Positions 9,495 to 18,346 of a stretch of DNA of 64,000 bases are shown here, piece after piece; position 1 is the first letter of the stretch; each line of letters opens with the position of its first letter. The notes under the pieces were generated by a model. That model worked only from the letters and a program-made list of their open reading frames with translations. It did no database searches and was not told the DNA's origin. Origin of the DNA: Paraburkholderia haematera (lineage in GTDB: Bacteria > Pseudomonadota > Gammaproteobacteria > Burkholderiales > Burkholderiaceae). The stretch spans positions 620,001-684,000 of the forward strand of contig NZ_CAJNBK010000001.1 of the NCBI RefSeq assembly GCF_905220975.1. Direction: 5' to 3'. The translations under genes and the position numbers were made by a program.

Positions 9495-9911
9495 ATGACG
9501 AGAATCGATTTTCACTCGAACGTCGGCGATTCGTTGCTGTATGCGTGCCGCCTGATCCGCAAGGCGTATCAGGCGGGCCAGCCGACCATCGTGCTGGCCG
9601 AGCCCGAACGCCTGCGGGCGTTCGACGAACTGTTGTGGACGTTCTCGCCACTCGACTTCGTGCCGCACTGCATGGCGGGCTCGCCGCTTGCTGCGCAAAC
9701 ACCGATCGTGCTGGCGTCCAACCTCGATGATGTGCCGCACCATCAGGTGCTGCTGAATCTCGGCGCCACGGTGCCGGCGCAATTCGCGCGCTTCGAACGA
9801 TTGCTGGAAGTGGTCGGTAACGCACACGAGGAACTCGCGGCGGGCCGCGAACGCTATCGTTTCTATCGCGATCGTGGCTATCCTTTGAACAACTACAAGC
9901 AAGGCAGCTAG
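9495..9911 (+). CDS. holC: DNA polymerase III chi subunit
   Basis: The chi subunit joins the clamp loader to single-strand binding protein during replication. The 138-residue protein begins TRIDFHSNVGD, the standard HolC opening, and has the WTFSPLDFVPH segment followed by the conserved nucleotide-fold core. It lies 52 bp behind pepA, a conserved pairing in beta- and gamma-proteobacteria, and is probably cotranscribed with it. An AACGGAG ribosome binding site precedes the ATG. Confidence 0.93.
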   Translation: MTRIDFHSNVGDSLLYACRLIRKAYQAGQPTIVLAEPERLRAFDELLWTFSPLDFVPHCMAGSPLAAQTPIVLASNLDDVPHHQVLLNLGATVPAQFARFERLLEVVGNAHEELAAGRERYRFYRDRGYPLNNYKQGS

Positions 9912-10004
9912 GTCTCATTTTGCCCGCGTCGCGTGGTGTTTTGTCGTACGGATTCGACGCGCGCGCGGCCTGCTTCAGCTTGGACTCAAACACGGAGAGT
10001 GCGC

Positions 10005-10691
10005 GTGTCTGACCCTAACGATAAGTCGATCCCGGTTCTGCACGAGATTCTCGTGCAGGGCAATCCTGCCCAGGGGCATCGTGCGCCGGGCAGCGCGGCG
10101 GCGCCGGCTACGCAGCCGGTGCCTGATCCCGGGAATGTGCAAGAACCGGTCCTCGCGCCGGAACCCAGGCACGAGCCTGAGCCGGCGCTCGCGCCAGAAT
10201 CCGTGCCCGCGCAGAAGGAGCCGACGCTTGCGCCGGAGCCAGTGCATGGGGCGGAGCAGGTGCATCAGGCAGAACCCGCTCATCCGAAAAAACGGTCGAG
10301 GGCGCACCACGCAGCCGATCACCACCGGCACGGCCATCAGCCAGCCGCTGCGCCGTCAGCGGGTGTATTCGATCGGGCTGAGCCGCATGCGCCGATCGAG
10401 GCTGGCGCGATCGTGCCGCCGGATATCGCTCACGAGGCGCTTGCGCAGCCGCAGGCGACTCTCGATGCGGATGTCATCGCCGAACGTCTACGTGGACGGT
10501 TCGCGGGTTTCCTGACGGGCGAGGGGCGCGGCATCGTCGAAGCGCGCTGCCGTGAGGCGTTGCAGGATCACACTTCATGGCTCGTCAACCAGATCACGCG
10601 CGAAGTGGCGCTGGCGCTGGAGACGGAATTGACCGGCTGGGTAAGGGAAGCGGTCGATCAGGAGATCGCGCGGCGCTCGGGCAGCGTCTGA
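10005..10691 (+). CDS. DUF2486 family protein
   Basis: Function unknown; a family found in Burkholderia-type genomes. The frame is open from 9933, but I choose the GTG at 10005 (VSDPNDKSIPVLHEIL) because relatives begin SDPNDxSIPVL and a GGAGAG ribosome binding site precedes it. That gives 228 residues. The middle (about 25-135) is a low-complexity linker rich in Pro, Glu, Ala and His, with repeated LAPEP-like units and a His cluster. The C-terminal 80 residues form an amphipathic helical region (DVIAERLRGRFAGFL onward) without a membrane segment. Confidence 0.8.
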   Translation: MSDPNDKSIPVLHEILVQGNPAQGHRAPGSAAAPATQPVPDPGNVQEPVLAPEPRHEPEPALAPESVPAQKEPTLAPEPVHGAEQVHQAEPAHPKKRSRAHHAADHHRHGHQPAAAPSAGVFDRAEPHAPIEAGAIVPPDIAHEALAQPQATLDADVIAERLRGRFAGFLTGEGRGIVEARCREALQDHTSWLVNQITREVALALETELTGWVREAVDQEIARRSGSV

Positions 10692-10775
10692 GCACGGCAG
10701 AGGGCGCGCCTTTATCCGGGTGCGCTCGCCGCTTTCACCTGGCCGTGTTTATTGGAGTCTTCTTTCCGGCGTCAT

Positions 10776-11117
10776 TCATTTGAGCGTCATCACCCAGCTC
10801 GCCAGCGTAGCCGCCTGATCGGGCGTGAGTTGCGTATTCGCGGGCATCGGGACCTTCCCCCACACGCCGGTGCTGCCATCCAGAATCTTGTGCTTGAGAT
10901 AGGTGGCGGCATCTTCACGGCCGGCATACTTCGCGGCGACGTCATGCAGTGCCGGTCCCATGAATGGACGCGACACGGCGTGGCAGCTCATGCAGTTCTG
11001 CTGCTGGGCAAGCGCGAGGCCGACAGGAGCCTCCGCTTGCGCCGCCGGACTGCCGGCGCTTAACGTGGCGCTCAGCACGCCGGCGGCTGCAAGCGATGCA
11101 TACGACATTGATTTCAT
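10776..11117 (-). CDS. Small periplasmic cytochrome c (c551-like)
   Basis: Class I mono-haem cytochrome c of 113 residues. A signal peptide (MKSMSYASLAAAGVLSATL, cleaved after the AQA region) is followed by the haem-binding CMSCH motif near residue 42-46. The probable axial Met ligand lies in the VPMP segment near residue 90. Such proteins carry electrons in the periplasm, for example to terminal oxidases; the partner cannot be told from here. It lies downstream of ilvD on the same strand, with a strong hairpin and its own TATAAT box between them. Confidence 0.9.
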   Translation of the reverse strand: MKSMSYASLAAAGVLSATLSAGSPAAQAEAPVGLALAQQQNCMSCHAVSRPFMGPALHDVAAKYAGREDAATYLKHKILDGSTGVWGKVPMPANTQLTPDQAATLASWVMTLK

Positions 11118-11160
11118 TATGGTCTCCGTCGGTGCAGGTGCCCGACTCGTGGTGCACGCA

Positions 11161-11166
11161 TTATAA
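11161..11166 (-). promoter_or_regulatory. Putative -10 box of the cytochrome c gene
   Basis: A perfect TATAAT on the minus strand, 44 bp upstream of the cytochrome start and directly after the hairpin that ends ilvD. No clear -35 box is visible because the upstream position lies in the hairpin. Confidence 0.45.
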
Positions 11167-11171
11167 AAGGA

Positions 11172-11203
11172 AAGGGGCGCACGGTTTTCCGTGCGCCCCT
11201 TTG
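11172..11203 (-). terminator. Hairpin terminator downstream of ilvD
   Basis: AAAGGGGCGCACGG and CCGTGCGCCCCTTT form a perfect 14 bp stem with a TTTT loop (AAAA on the minus strand). On the minus strand it is followed by CCTTTT. It lies about 105 bp past the ilvD stop and ends transcription ahead of the cytochrome gene. Confidence 0.8.
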
Positions 11204-11308
11204 CGCTTTTTCGTAGCGTAGGCAGCTTACGCAGCGTATGTCACGTCGAGCGGGGCCTCCGATTCGCCCCGGAGAACCGGTGCGAATCAGCGCGTGCTCA
11301 AGGCGCGC

Positions 11309-12982
11309 TTAGCCCGTCACTGCACCCTTGTTGGCCGGCAGTGCCAGCGCCGAGTACTTCGCCAGCACACCACGCGTGTAACGCGGCTTCGGCGCTTGCC
11401 ATGCGGCACGGCGGCGTTCGATCTCGGCGTCGTCGACGTTCAGTTGCAGCAGCAGCTTGTGCGCGTCGATCGTGATCGAGTCGCCTTCATGCACGAACGC
11501 GATCGTGCCGCCCACGAACGCTTCCGGCGCGACGTGACCGACCACCATGCCCCACGTGCCGCCCGAGAAGCGGCCGTCGGTAATCAGGCCGACGGTTTCG
11601 CCGAGACCCTTGCCGATGATCGCGGACGTAGGCGCGAGCATTTCCGGCATGCCGGGGCCGCCCTTCGGACCGAGGTAGCGCAGCACCACCACGTCGCCGG
11701 CGACGATCTTGTCGGCCAGAATGGCTTCCAGCGCGCTTTGCTCGTCGTCGAACACGCGAGCCGGGCCGGTGATGACCGGATTCTTCAGGCCGGTGATCTT
11801 GGCGACCGCGCCGTCCACCGCCAGGTTGCCCTTCAGGATCGCGAGGTGGCCTTCCTTGTACAGCGCCTGTTCGATCGGGAAGATCACCTGCTGGTCGGCG
11901 CGCGGCTTGCTCGGCACGTCCTTCAGTTCTTCGGCGATCGTCTTGCCGGTGATCGTCATGCAATCGCCGTGCAGCAGGCCAGCGTCGAGCAGAATCTTCA
12001 TGACTTGCGGAATGCCGCCCGCCTTATGCAGATCGGTCGCAACGAACTGGCCCGACGGCTTCAGGTTGCAGATCACCGGCACTTTCTTGCGCATGCGCTC
12101 GAAGTCTTCGATGGTCCATTCCACTTCGGCCGCATGCGCGATGGCGAGGAAGTGCAGCACCGCGTTGGTCGAGCCGCCCGTGGCCATGAGCACCGCCACC
12201 GCGTTTTCGATCGCCTTCTTCGTGACGATGTCGCGCGGCTTCAAGTCCTTCTTGACCGCTTCGACCAGCACGCGTGCCGATTCGGCTGCCGAGTCGACCT
12301 TTTCCTGGTCGGGATTCGCCATCGTCGACGAATACAGCAGCGACATGCCCAGCGCTTCGAACGAAGAGCTCATCGTGTTGGCGGTGTACATACCGCCGCA
12401 CGAACCCGTGGATGGGCACGCGTTCTTTTCGATCCCTTCGAAATCATCCTGCGACATGCGGCCGGCCGTGAATTCGCCCACGGCTTCGAACGACGACACG
12501 ATGGTCAGGTCAGTGCCCTTCCAGTTGCCCGGACGGATCGTGCCGCCGTACACGTAGATGCTCGGCACGTTAGTGCGCAGCATGCCGATCATGCCGCCCG
12601 GCATGTTCTTGTCGCAGCCGCCGATCACAACCACGCCGTCCATCCACTGGCCTTGCACGCACGTCTCGATACAGTCGGAGATGACTTCACGCGACACGAG
12701 CGAGTACTTCATGCCTTCGGTGCCCATCGACATGCCGTCCGAGATCGTCGGCGTGCCGAAGATCTGCGGATTCGCGTCGGCGCCTTTGACTGCGGCGACC
12801 GCCGCGTCGGCCAGACGCTGCAGGCCGGCGTTGCACGGCGTGATGGTCGAGTGGCCGTTGGCGATGCCGATCATCGGCTTGTCGAAGTCGGCCTTTTCGT
12901 AGCCGAGTGCGTAGTACATCGAGCGGTTCGGTGAGCGCGCCACGCCTTGCGTGATGTTCTTCGAGCGACGGTTGTATGCCAT
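11309..12982 (-). CDS. ilvD: Dihydroxy-acid dehydratase
   Basis: Fe-S dehydratase of valine, isoleucine, leucine and pantothenate synthesis; converts 2,3-dihydroxy acids to 2-keto acids. The 557-residue protein has cluster cysteines in GGCDKNMPG and in [16 protein letters not shown]. The frame is open 24 codons further upstream, but the ATG at 12982 (MAYNRRSKN) fits homologues and has a GGAGT ribosome binding site. It is divergent from a LysR gene 214 bp away, which may regulate it. The 2-ketoisovalerate it forms also feeds the panC/panD pathway encoded 20 kb away. Confidence 0.96.
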   Translation of the reverse strand: MAYNRRSKNITQGVARSPNRSMYYALGYEKADFDKPMIGIANGHSTITPCNAGLQRLADAAVAAVKGADANPQIFGTPTISDGMSMGTEGMKYSLVSREVISDCIETCVQGQWMDGVVVIGGCDKNMPGGMIGMLRTNVPSIYVYGGTIRPGNWKGTDLTIVSSFEAVGEFTAGRMSQDDFEGIEKNACPSTGSCGGMYTANTMSSSFEALGMSLLYSSTMANPDQEKVDSAAESARVLVEAVKKDLKPRDIVTKKAIENAVAVLMATGGSTNAVLHFLAIAHAAEVEWTIEDFERMRKKVPVICNLKPSGQFVATDLHKAGGIPQVMKILLDAGLLHGDCMTITGKTIAEELKDVPSKPRADQQVIFPIEQALYKEGHLAILKGNLAVDGAVAKITGLKNPVITGPARVFDDEQSALEAILADKIVAGDVVVLRYLGPKGGPGMPEMLAPTSAIIGKGLGETVGLITDGRFSGGTWGMVVGHVAPEAFVGGTIAFVHEGDSITIDAHKLLLQLNVDDAEIERRRAAWQAPKPRYTRGVLAKYSALALPANKGAVTG

Positions 12983-13196
12983 GGGGAACTCCAATCTGTT
13001 TTGTTTTGATCTGTGCTGCGTGTTCGGGCTTGGGTGTTGCCGCAGGGGCCGCACCTACGCTGCCAATGCCTTGCCGGCGGGTTCGGCCGGCGCGTCAGTT
13101 CAGTGTAGTTCCGACGCGTCGCGCAAGGATGCAGTTTTGCGAAGCGCGTGTCCAATATATTATTCAGGCTCGATTAGGTCGTAAAATGTATTAATC

Positions 13197-14159
13197 ATGT
13201 TGCCTGCCATTCCCGACCTGCGCCAGTTGCGCTATTTCGTCACCGTCGCCGAGGAAAAACACTTCGGGCGAGCGGCCGCGCGCCTTTCCATGACGCAACC
13301 GCCGTTGTCGCAAGCCATTCGGGCGCTGGAGGAAACACTCGGCGTGGAGTTGTTCGCGCGCACCAAGCGTTCGGTCGAACTCACGCCGGTGGGCGCCGAC
13401 CTGCTGCCCGAGGTTCAACGCCTGCTGGCGAGCGCCGAGGGCCTACGGCCGCTGGCGCAGAGCCTCGCGCGAGGCGAGGCCGGGGTATTGTCGCTGGCCT
13501 TCGTCTCGACGGCGGATTACGGTCTGTTGCCGCTGTTGCTGCGCGATTTTGGCGCAAGCCACCCGCGGGTGCGTCTCGAACTGACCGAAGCCACCAGCGA
13601 CGTGCAGGTCGACGAACTGGTGGCCGGGCGCATCGACGCGGGCCTCGTGATCGCGCCGCTGCCGTCGCGCCATGCCACCCAACTCTCGTGGCTGCCGATC
13701 GCCCGCGAGCCGCTGGTGATCGCGATGTCGACGGAAACGGCTGCGCGCGTGAGCAGCGCCGCAGGGTCGAATGCCAACCCGCACACCGAGTGGCTGGATA
13801 CGCCGATCAGCCTGCGCGACGTGGCCGACGAACCGCTCGTGATCTTCCCAAGACGTTTGGCGCCAGGCTTTTATGACATCATTATGGATTGCTACGGCGT
13901 CGCGGGCCTTGCACCCCGGGTCGGCCAGGAGGCGATCCAGATGCAGACGATCGTGAGTCTCGTGTCGGCTGGAATGGGCGTCGCACTGGTGCCGCAATCG
14001 TTGCGTAACCTTCGCCGCACCGGCGTCGTGTACCGGCCGCTCTCCGAATCGGTGCCGGCGATCGAGACGGGGCTGGTCTGGCGCACGGCGGAGGTGAGCC
14101 CGGTGTTGGCCGGCTTCATCGAGATCGTGCGAGCGCATGCAGCCACCGTCGCGGCGTAG
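13197..14159 (+). CDS. LysR-type transcriptional regulator
   Basis: A 320-residue LysR protein. It has an N-terminal winged helix-turn-helix (RQLRYFVTVAEEKHFGRAAARL, then PPLSQAIRALE in the recognition helix) and a C-terminal periplasmic-binding-like effector domain starting near residue 95. It is divergent from ilvD, the usual arrangement of a LysR gene and its target, so control of ilvD is a fair guess but is not shown by the sequence. The shared spacer is AT-rich close to the LysR start (an ATATATTATT stretch near 13155), which could hold the promoter and operator. The effector is unknown. Confidence 0.92.
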   Translation: MLPAIPDLRQLRYFVTVAEEKHFGRAAARLSMTQPPLSQAIRALEETLGVELFARTKRSVELTPVGADLLPEVQRLLASAEGLRPLAQSLARGEAGVLSLAFVSTADYGLLPLLLRDFGASHPRVRLELTEATSDVQVDELVAGRIDAGLVIAPLPSRHATQLSWLPIAREPLVIAMSTETAARVSSAAGSNANPHTEWLDTPISLRDVADEPLVIFPRRLAPGFYDIIMDCYGVAGLAPRVGQEAIQMQTIVSLVSAGMGVALVPQSLRNLRRTGVVYRPLSESVPAIETGLVWRTAEVSPVLAGFIEIVRAHAATVAA

Positions 14160-14320
14160 TGCGTTGCGCAGCATGTTTAAGCTCGACCGAGGCTGCCGCG
14201 AACGCATTGCAAATCGAACCGTCCAATGCATGCGCCGCATGGCGTGCAAACCGCCGGCTGCTACTTGACGAAAATCGACTAGAAATCCGCTTCTGAACCT
14301 GAACTGCCCATAACAACACG

Positions 14321-15226
14321 ATGCTTATTCACCCGAATTTCGACCCCGTTGCCATTCATCTGGGGCCGCTCGCAGTGCGCTGGTATGGACTGATGTACCT
14401 CGTTGCGTTTATCGCGGCGATTGTCGTCGGCCGGTTGCGGCTGCGTTTGCCGTACGTCGCCGCGCAAGGCTGGACCGTAAAAGATATCGACGACATGCTG
14501 TTTTACGGCGTACTCGGAACGATTCTCGGCGGCCGGCTTGGCTATGTGCTGTTCTATAAGGCGAGTTTTTACTTCGCGCATCCGCTCGACATCTTCAAGG
14601 TGTGGGAGGGCGGCATGTCGTTTCACGGCGGCTTCCTCGGGGTGACGCTGGCGATGGTGCTGTTCGCGTACCAACGCAAGCGCTCGTGGCTGCAGGTCAC
14701 CGATTTCGTGGCGCCAATGGTGCCGACCGGGCTCGCGGCAGGCCGTCTCGGCAACTTTATCAACGGCGAGTTGTGGGGCCGTGTGACCGATCCGTCGGCG
14801 CCGTGGGCGATGCTGTTTCCAGGCGCCGCGCCGGACGACGCCGCGTGGCTCACCGCGCATCCGCAACTGGCCGCGCAATGGCATCTGAACGAGGTGTTCG
14901 CGCAATATCACATGCTGCCGCGTCATCCGTCCGAACTGTATGAGATTGCGCTCGAAGGCGTGGCGCTGTTCTTCGTGCTGTTCTTCTTCTCGCGCAAGCC
15001 GAAGCCGATGGGCGCGATTTCCGCGGTGTTCCTGATCGGCTACGGTCTTGCTCGCTTCACGGTGGAGTTCGCGCGTGAGCCGGACGATTTCCTCGGGTTG
15101 CTCGCAATGGGCCTCTCGATGGGCCAATGGCTCTCGCTGCCTATGATCCTCGTGGGCATCGGCATGCTGGTGTGGTCTTATCGCCGTGCGCGGCGTCAAT
15201 CGGCGCATGCGGTCGGCGTGAATTGA
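14321..15226 (+). CDS. lgt: Prolipoprotein diacylglyceryl transferase
   Basis: Inner-membrane enzyme that moves diacylglycerol from phosphatidylglycerol to the lipobox cysteine of prolipoproteins. The 301-residue protein has about seven hydrophobic segments and the family signature [14 protein letters not shown] near residue 142-155. It also has the SFHGGFLG segment and the HPSELYE segment. Lipoproteins encoded in this window (the OmpA-like and SodC-like ones) would be its substrates. It converges on the SIMPL-domain gene across a shared terminator. Confidence 0.96.
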   Translation: MLIHPNFDPVAIHLGPLAVRWYGLMYLVAFIAAIVVGRLRLRLPYVAAQGWTVKDIDDMLFYGVLGTILGGRLGYVLFYKASFYFAHPLDIFKVWEGGMSFHGGFLGVTLAMVLFAYQRKRSWLQVTDFVAPMVPTGLAAGRLGNFINGELWGRVTDPSAPWAMLFPGAAPDDAAWLTAHPQLAAQWHLNEVFAQYHMLPRHPSELYEIALEGVALFFVLFFFSRKPKPMGAISAVFLIGYGLARFTVEFAREPDDFLGLLAMGLSMGQWLSLPMILVGIGMLVWSYRRARRQSAHAVGVN

Positions 15227-15258
15227 GCGCTACGTTTTATCGTAGTGGTCAGCACATG

Positions 15259-15287
15259 AAAAAAGCCACGGCATGCCGTGGCTTTTT
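15259..15287. terminator. Bidirectional terminator between lgt and the SIMPL gene
   Basis: A perfect palindrome GCCACGGCATGCCGTGGC (15265-15282) is flanked by an A run on the left and a T run on the right, so it can terminate transcription from both sides. It lies 39 bp past lgt. Confidence 0.88.
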
Positions 15288-15298
15288 CCTTTACAGCG

Positions 15299-15346
15299 GT
15301 ACTTCAAGCAAGCCGTACTTCAAGCCCGCCGTACTTCAAGCATCAA
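15299..15346. repeat. 16 bp tandem repeat behind the SIMPL gene
   Basis: Three copies of a 16 bp unit beginning GTACTTCAAGC start at 15299, 15315 and 15331. A related segment at 15352 is the stop-codon region of the SIMPL gene itself, so the array appears to derive from duplication of the gene's 3' end. Confidence 0.75.
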
Positions 15347-15351
15347 CCGCC

Positions 15352-16083
15352 TTACTTCATCTGCACCGAGCCCGACACGTTGACCGTCACAGTCGACGTA
15401 CCGCCTTCGAGCGGTACCGGCGCGGACGCCTTTGCATCGGCGCTCATTGCACGCGCACTCATCATCATCATCGGACGCGGCATGACGCCGTTGTGCCCGA
15501 CGTTGACTTCACGAATCGAATAACCGTTGTAGCCGAACGCCTGCGCCGACGAAGCCGCCTGCTCGCGGAACGACTTGATGGCTTCACCGGTGAGCTTCTG
15601 CTCAGCAGCACGCTGCGCTTCGGGCGACAGCGAGAACTGCACGTTGCCGACCTGCATGATCGATGCCATCTGGCCCGCGAGCTTCGACGCCGCGGCGAAG
15701 TCGTGCGATTTGAGTACGACTTCCGTACGGCCACGCCATGCGGAAATGCGGCCGTCACGATCGGTGGACGGGTAGATCGAGAAGGAGCCAGTGCGAGCCG
15801 TTACTCCGCTCACTTCCTTGGCCTTTTGCAGAGCCGCGTCGGCGCGCTGATTCAGTGTGGAGGTGAGCGCGGACGGATCGCTCGCTTCCTGCTCATAGAA
15901 CAACGTGATATCGACGACGTCTTGCGGCACTTCAGCGCTTGCCTGTGCGTTCAGCGACAGCACGCCCGCGGGCTGATACTGCGTCACGCCCTGTGCGCGG
16001 GCCATGGCCGGCGTCAGCGCGAGCGCGGCAGGGGCGGCGCATATGAGCGCGAGAGCGAGTGCACGTGCGGTGTTTTTCGTCAT
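15352..16083 (-). CDS. SIMPL domain (DUF541) periplasmic protein
   Basis: A 243-residue exported protein of the SIMPL/DUF541 family, for which relatives are described as oxidative-stress or interleukin-receptor-associated-kinase-like proteins without a known activity. I place the start at 16083 (MTKNTARALALALIC), which has an AGGAG ribosome binding site and begins a signal peptide cleaved near AMARA; the frame is open 20 codons further upstream. The mature part shows the family pattern: LSLNAQASAEVPQDVVDITLFYEQEA, a long helix, and a C-terminal STVTVNVSGSV strand. Confidence 0.85.
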   Translation of the reverse strand: MTKNTARALALALICAAPAALALTPAMARAQGVTQYQPAGVLSLNAQASAEVPQDVVDITLFYEQEASDPSALTSTLNQRADAALQKAKEVSGVTARTGSFSIYPSTDRDGRISAWRGRTEVVLKSHDFAAASKLAGQMASIMQVGNVQFSLSPEAQRAAEQKLTGEAIKSFREQAASSAQAFGYNGYSIREVNVGHNGVMPRPMMMMSARAMSADAKASAPVPLEGGTSTVTVNVSGSVQMK

Positions 16084-16279
16084 TCTTGGACTCCTTGCTT
16101 GAACAGGTTGTGCACGATTGGAGCGAACGCCATGCATTGGCACAACGTTTGCGAGCCCGTTAGGCGCTTGTAACCTGAGCTTGGTTCCCTAATTTGACGT
16201 TTGCTCAAGGTTTGCTTTCATCCGCGCGCAGACTTGCGCATGACGTAAGCGACAATGGGTCGCATGTGCGTATGCAACT

Positions 16280-16738
16280 TCAAACAAGACGTTTGGTGAT
16301 GAAGCGCCATTCGGCTTCGGTCACCGGCGTGATCGACAGGCGGTTGCCTCTGGCAAGCACGCGCATGTCCTTCAATTCCTCATGCTCGCGCAGCGCGGCA
16401 AGCGGAATCAGCGGAATCTTCTTCTTGAACACCACATCGACGAGTAGCCAGCGCGGCGTTTCCTGCGTCGACTTGGGGTCGTAGTAGGGGCTTTTCGTGT
16501 CGAACTGAGTCGGGTCCGGATAGGCGGTGGACGATACCTCCGCGAGACCGGCGATGCCCGGCTCAGGGCAACTCGAGTGATAGAACAGCACGCCGTCGCC
16601 AACCTGCATCATGTCGCGCATGAAGTTGCGCGCCTGATAGTTGCGCACGCCAGTCCACGGCAACGTGTGTTGCGGTGACTGGGCCAGGTGGTCGATGCTT
16701 GCTTCGTCCGGTTCGGACTTCATTAGCCAGTAGCGCAT
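16280..16738 (-). CDS. EVE domain-containing protein
   Basis: A 152-residue single-domain EVE protein of the PUA/YTH-like fold. It begins MRYWLMKSEPDEASID and has the WTGVRNYQARNFM segment and GDGVLFYHSS, all standard for the family. EVE domains bind modified bases in RNA or DNA; some are fused to restriction or stress enzymes, but stand-alone copies like this one are widespread and their role is open. It is the next gene after the 6S RNA on the same strand, separated by the RNA's terminator. Confidence 0.9.
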   Translation of the reverse strand: MRYWLMKSEPDEASIDHLAQSPQHTLPWTGVRNYQARNFMRDMMQVGDGVLFYHSSCPEPGIAGLAEVSSTAYPDPTQFDTKSPYYDPKSTQETPRWLLVDVVFKKKIPLIPLAALREHEELKDMRVLARGNRLSITPVTEAEWRFITKRLV

Positions 16739-16791
16739 GAATCGAAGAGAACGTTAAAGGGTTGATACAGCAAGAAAAATCGAGGCCCAAA

Positions 16792-16826
16792 GAAAAACGG
16801 CACCGAACCGAAGTCCGATGCCGTCT
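16792..16826 (-). terminator. Terminator of the 6S RNA gene
   Basis: ACGGCACCGAACC and the complementary GGACTTCGGT..GCCGT region form a hairpin (16797-16824), followed on the minus strand by TTTTTCTTT. It sits right after the closing stem of the 6S RNA. Confidence 0.8.
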
Positions 16827-16831
16827 TGAAG

Positions 16832-17016
16832 AAGGTCCCCGCCTTAGCCGCTAGGCCGGCATCCTGAACCGGGGGTTCAGAATTGGTCGCAGTTAGCAGC
16901 ACTTCGGGTACATCAGACAGAGTGACGCGCACACCCGTGCTACAAATTTCCACAACCGTGCACATGGCATTGGTTCAAGGAATATATGACCTTGGCGAAC
17001 CAGGCAGGGAAGTCAA
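16832..17016 (-). ncRNA. ssrS: 6S RNA
   Basis: About 185 nt on the minus strand between zapA and the EVE gene, the conserved site of ssrS. The 5' part (CTTCCCTGCC) pairs with the 3' part (GGCGGGGACC) as the closing stem. The middle has the two strands of the central bubble, and near the 3' end are CTGCTAACTGCGACC and a GAACCCCCGGTTC hairpin before GCCGGCCTAGCGGCTAAGG. 6S RNA mimics an open promoter and holds sigma-70 RNA polymerase in stationary phase. Ends are estimated to within about 10 nt. Confidence 0.88.
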
Positions 17017-17123
17017 ACCGGTTGAACTCAATCGTTTGCATGAGTCTTTGCTCATGCATTGCGCTTGAATTCGTAGCCGATCTCTGGACCGGCCACTTGA
17101 AATTGTTCGAGACTGCTGGGTGC

Positions 17124-17438
17124 TTACTGCGTGCTGTACTGCTGAATCACAGTACCCAGTTGTTCGTTCATTTGGTGCATTGTACGCCGGATTTCTTCTG
17201 CGGGAAATGCTTCTCCGTGTCGCACGCTCGTTTGCAGCTTAAGCAGTTCCGATGCCAGCGACAGCGCAGCCATGACGGCAATGCGATCCGTGCCGCGCAC
17301 GTTGCTGCTATTGCGGATCTTCGACATCTCGGCGTCGACGCGTGCCACCGCTTCAAGCAGCGCGCCTTCAGTTTCCGGCGAGCAGGCGAGGCGATAGGGC
17401 ACGCCGAGAATCGATACTTCGATCTGCTTGGTGGTCAT
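17124..17438 (-). CDS. zapA: Cell division protein ZapA
   Basis: A 104-residue FtsZ-ring stabiliser. It begins MTTKQIEVSILGVPYRLAC, the ZapA globular head, and continues in a long coiled-coil helix after residue 45. It acts in the cytoplasm by cross-linking FtsZ filaments. Its start overlaps the stop of the coiled-coil gene upstream by 4 bp (ATGA), so the two are cotranscribed. Transcription then runs into the 6S RNA gene, the same order as ygfE-ssrS in E. coli. Confidence 0.92.
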   Translation of the reverse strand: MTTKQIEVSILGVPYRLACSPETEGALLEAVARVDAEMSKIRNSSNVRGTDRIAVMAALSLASELLKLQTSVRHGEAFPAEEIRRTMHQMNEQLGTVIQQYSTQ

Positions 17439-17791
17439 GCATTTTCTCCATGGCGGGTGACGTCGCTCTCCGCTTCGACCTCATGCGGCGCGGCCTCGAG
17501 CAGATCGAGCTGATTGTCAGGCTCGTTGTGCGCGCGAGCCCGCGGCAGCTTTTCGAGGATCGCATTCAGGCGGACCTGTGCGTCGTCGATCTTTGCTGAC
17601 AGCGCGTCGCGTTCCGCCTGCAATGCATCGCGCTCCTCGCGCATCAACGCGAGTTCAGTGCGCGTGGCCTCTGCGTCGGCACGCGTTTGGGCGAGCTGAT
17701 TTTCGAGCGCGAGCCGCGCTTCATTGTGGCGTTGGCTGATCGCAATCAGCTTGCCGATATTCTGTGAAAGTGATTCGAGTTCGGTGAGCAT
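17435..17791 (-). CDS. ZapB-like coiled-coil protein
   Basis: A 118-residue protein that is almost all predicted coiled coil between residues 1 and 85 (MLTELESLSQNIGKL, then repeated LALENQLAQT and RDALQAERDAL heptads), with an acidic C-terminal tail. Proteins of this kind directly upstream of zapA are usually annotated as ZapB-like or TIGR02449 family and are presumed to work with ZapA at the division ring. The assignment rests on position and coiled-coil character; there is no catalytic motif. Confidence 0.78.
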   Translation of the reverse strand: MLTELESLSQNIGKLIAISQRHNEARLALENQLAQTRADAEATRTELALMREERDALQAERDALSAKIDDAQVRLNAILEKLPRARAHNEPDNQLDLLEAAPHEVEAESDVTRHGENA

Positions 17792-18013
17792 CTGCTGCGT
17801 CCTCTAAAGACATTGCATTTTAGCGCGGAATGTCGCAGGTTCCGACAATTGTCTCGTTTCGAGACGTAACAACATCGCAATGTGCAGGCTTTTATCGACC
17901 ATATGATGAAAAGCAAGCCGCGCATCGGACAATAACCTGCACTTAACAGAACAGATTGCGCACGGATTAACCATTCTTGACGGACCCGAATGCCGCTCCT
18001 AAACTGGCCGCAC

Positions 18014-18240
18014 TCTGGTGCCCGCGCGCGCTTTTCCACAGTGCGCGCAGTTAAACGGGAAGCAGGGCGCGTCGTTCGCCAGAACGCGCGAACCTGCGCT
18101 GCCCCCGCAACGGTAAGCGACCGCATTCGTCATGCAGGTCGATCCTGAACGCGTGTTTGAAGCTGAACACGCGAGTGTGCCACTGCGCGTCACGCGTGGG
18201 AAGGCGGGATCGATGCGTCGCCAGCCCGGATACCGGCCAG
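18014..18240 (+). promoter_or_regulatory. Cobalamin riboswitch
   Basis: All landmarks of the B12 aptamer are present in order: GGTGCCCGCG at the 5' end, TTAAACGGGAAGCAGG, CTGCCCCCGCAACGGTAAGCG, GCCACTG, TGGGAAGGCGGGAT, and the B12 box GCCAGCCCGGATACCGGCC at 18220-18238. It precedes btuB by about 110 bp. A possible expression platform is the hairpin CGGCCCGC/GCGGGCCG at 18297-18318, 14 nt before the AGGA ribosome binding site. High adenosylcobalamin would be expected to shut off btuB and the genes behind it. Confidence 0.95.
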
Positions 18241-18346
18241 AGGGAGAGGGTCGTCCCCACGCAAACGTAAAACAGCGCGGGCGCCTCGTTACGCATCGGC
18301 CCGCGGGGAAGCGGGCCGCGCACGCTATCCACAGGAATGTCATCCC

